Assembly: GCA_963663135.2 (NCBI GenBank) | Contig: CAXXRM010000001.1 | Span: forward strand, 1 to 64,000 | Source: Io17-Chloro-G2 sp963663135 | GTDB lineage: Bacteria > Chloroflexota > Dehalococcoidia > Lucifugimonadales > UBA3495 | Length of the DNA stretch: 64,000 nucleotides | Direction of reading: 5' to 3' | Shown here: piece after piece, positions 63,615 to 64,000 of the stretch | Position numbering within the stretch: the stretch's first letter is position 1 | Layout: each line of letters begins with the position of its first letter | Position numbers and translations under genes: made by a program | The notes under the pieces: generated by a model | Seen by the model: the letters and a program-made list of their open reading frames with translations, nothing else | Database searches by the model: none | What the model was told of the DNA's origin: nothing

Positions 63615-63799
63615 GGTCTACCTCCTACGTCTTCATTATTGAAAGCCTCGGGCTGGCGCTCAAACTCACCGCACCAATCATCAGGATTCGTGCGCGGCCA
63701 CCCGTGCCCATCACCTGGACGCGGTGCGTATCGCCTGCAATCTCCCATACTAATGCGTGCAATCTTCCCACCCCAATACTTGCAACTTTGACATTCCAT
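63611..63799 (-). CDS. Small zinc-binding-type protein
   Basis: 62 residues, ATG 63799 with GAGGCAGAG upstream. MECQSCKYWGGKI, GDCRRYAPRPGDG and WPRTNPDDWCGEFE give four well-spaced Cys, a pattern frequent in small phage and integrative-element proteins. Coupled to the next gene by a four-base overlap. Confidence 0.65.
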   Translation of the reverse strand: MECQSCKYWGGKIARISMGDCRRYAPRPGDGHGWPRTNPDDWCGEFERQPEAFNNEDVGGRP

Positions 63800-63869
63800 T
63801 ACTCTGCCTCCATCCTTGTCTAACTTCCATGCAGGCGCAATCGTGGCCGTGTGTGCAAGGCGTGGTCAT
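63750..63869 (-). CDS. Very small Cys-containing frame (tentative)
   Basis: ATG 63869 overlaps the preceding TGA (ATGA): MTTPCTHGHDCACMEVRQGW and on to 63750, which overlaps the next gene by 50 bases. The natural end may differ if a base is missing. Confidence 0.35.
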   Translation of the reverse strand: MTTPCTHGHDCACMEVRQGWRQSNGMSKLQVLGWEDCTH

Positions 63870-64000
63870 ACTGTCACCATCGCCCGGCAGTCTCCGCACG
63901 AGTCCGAAATCAGCACTCCCCGATTGCTCATTAGTGGACCGATCGGCGTCAAAGTCATGGTTCCGCAACCGTCGCACTTGACCGGGTTGGTCCTAATCAC
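63866..64000 (-). CDS. Small zinc-ribbon protein, runs off the window
   Basis: Reads VIRTNPVKCDGCGTMTLTPI, then SDSCGDCRAMVTV-stop at 63866-63868. Two CxxC pairs 26 residues apart form a zinc ribbon. GTG 64000 may be the start or an internal codon. Confidence 0.55.
   Translation of the reverse strand: MIRTNPVKCDGCGTMTLTPIGPLMSNRGVLISDSCGDCRAMVTV

Overview
The window looks like a bacterial chromosome of high G+C whose left fifth is housekeeping backbone and whose remaining four fifths is a heavily shuffled accessory region. The backbone set (ketoglutarate-semialdehyde-type aldehyde dehydrogenase, TrmI, MidA, citrate synthase, tRNA-Ser, Tex) would fit a Chloroflexota lineage, but no marker here proves it, so taxonomy is a low-confidence guess.

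Layout. 1-6 kb: aldehyde dehydrogenase, tRNA m1A methyltransferase, HD-domain protein, MidA-like methyltransferase and citrate synthase; four of these five genes are clearly split by single-base indels, and the HD gene may have one more near its start. 6.5-8 kb: tRNA-Ser(GGA) followed at once by a broken P4-type integrase, the signature of an island inserted at a tRNA 3' end. 8-16 kb: an IS5 element inside an IS21 relic, a spermidine-synthase-like gene, ISAs1 and istB relics, tex, and an intact IS1182 element that splits a zinc-ribbon gene. 16-20 kb: two tandem paralogous Hint (intein-like) proteins with a GIY-YIG-like insertion. 20-30 kb: small genes, perfect hairpins, a ParB-methyltransferase fusion with nearby palindromes, two membrane proteins and a replication-relaxation protein. 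30-36 kb: IS1182/IS21 relics, a DHH phosphoesterase, a resolvase and unknowns. 36-44 kb: defence-like genes (TIR-like effector, AlbA_2 protein, HipA-HIRAN pair) among IS3/IS1182/recombinase debris. 45-52 kb: two 1.16-kb direct repeats carrying a three-gene cluster, which bracket a PLD nuclease and a Septu-type ATPase-HNH pair. 52-57 kb: small genes, a minimal tyrosine recombinase beside a candidate site, a DUF4238 protein and BrnTA. 57-64 kb: a PD-(D/E)XK protein and many very small, mostly minus-strand genes, several with CxxC motifs, two with out-of-frame tandem repeats, and a divergent pair sharing a palindromic ribosome-binding hairpin.

How it fits together. The right four fifths behaves as a defence and toxin-antitoxin island (TIR-like effector, AlbA_2, HipA-HIRAN, Septu, BrnTA, HicA/HicB fragments, PLD and PD-(D/E)XK nucleases) built by repeated recombinase and IS activity. 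The same recombinase 3' end recurs four to five times, and solo IS ends are scattered throughout.

Caution. Single-base frameshifts are common in the backbone genes but absent from most large accessory genes, so either the sequence has local indel errors or the backbone segment is decaying. Reconstructed products for split genes join frames by eye. Family names come from motif recognition, not from database searches.
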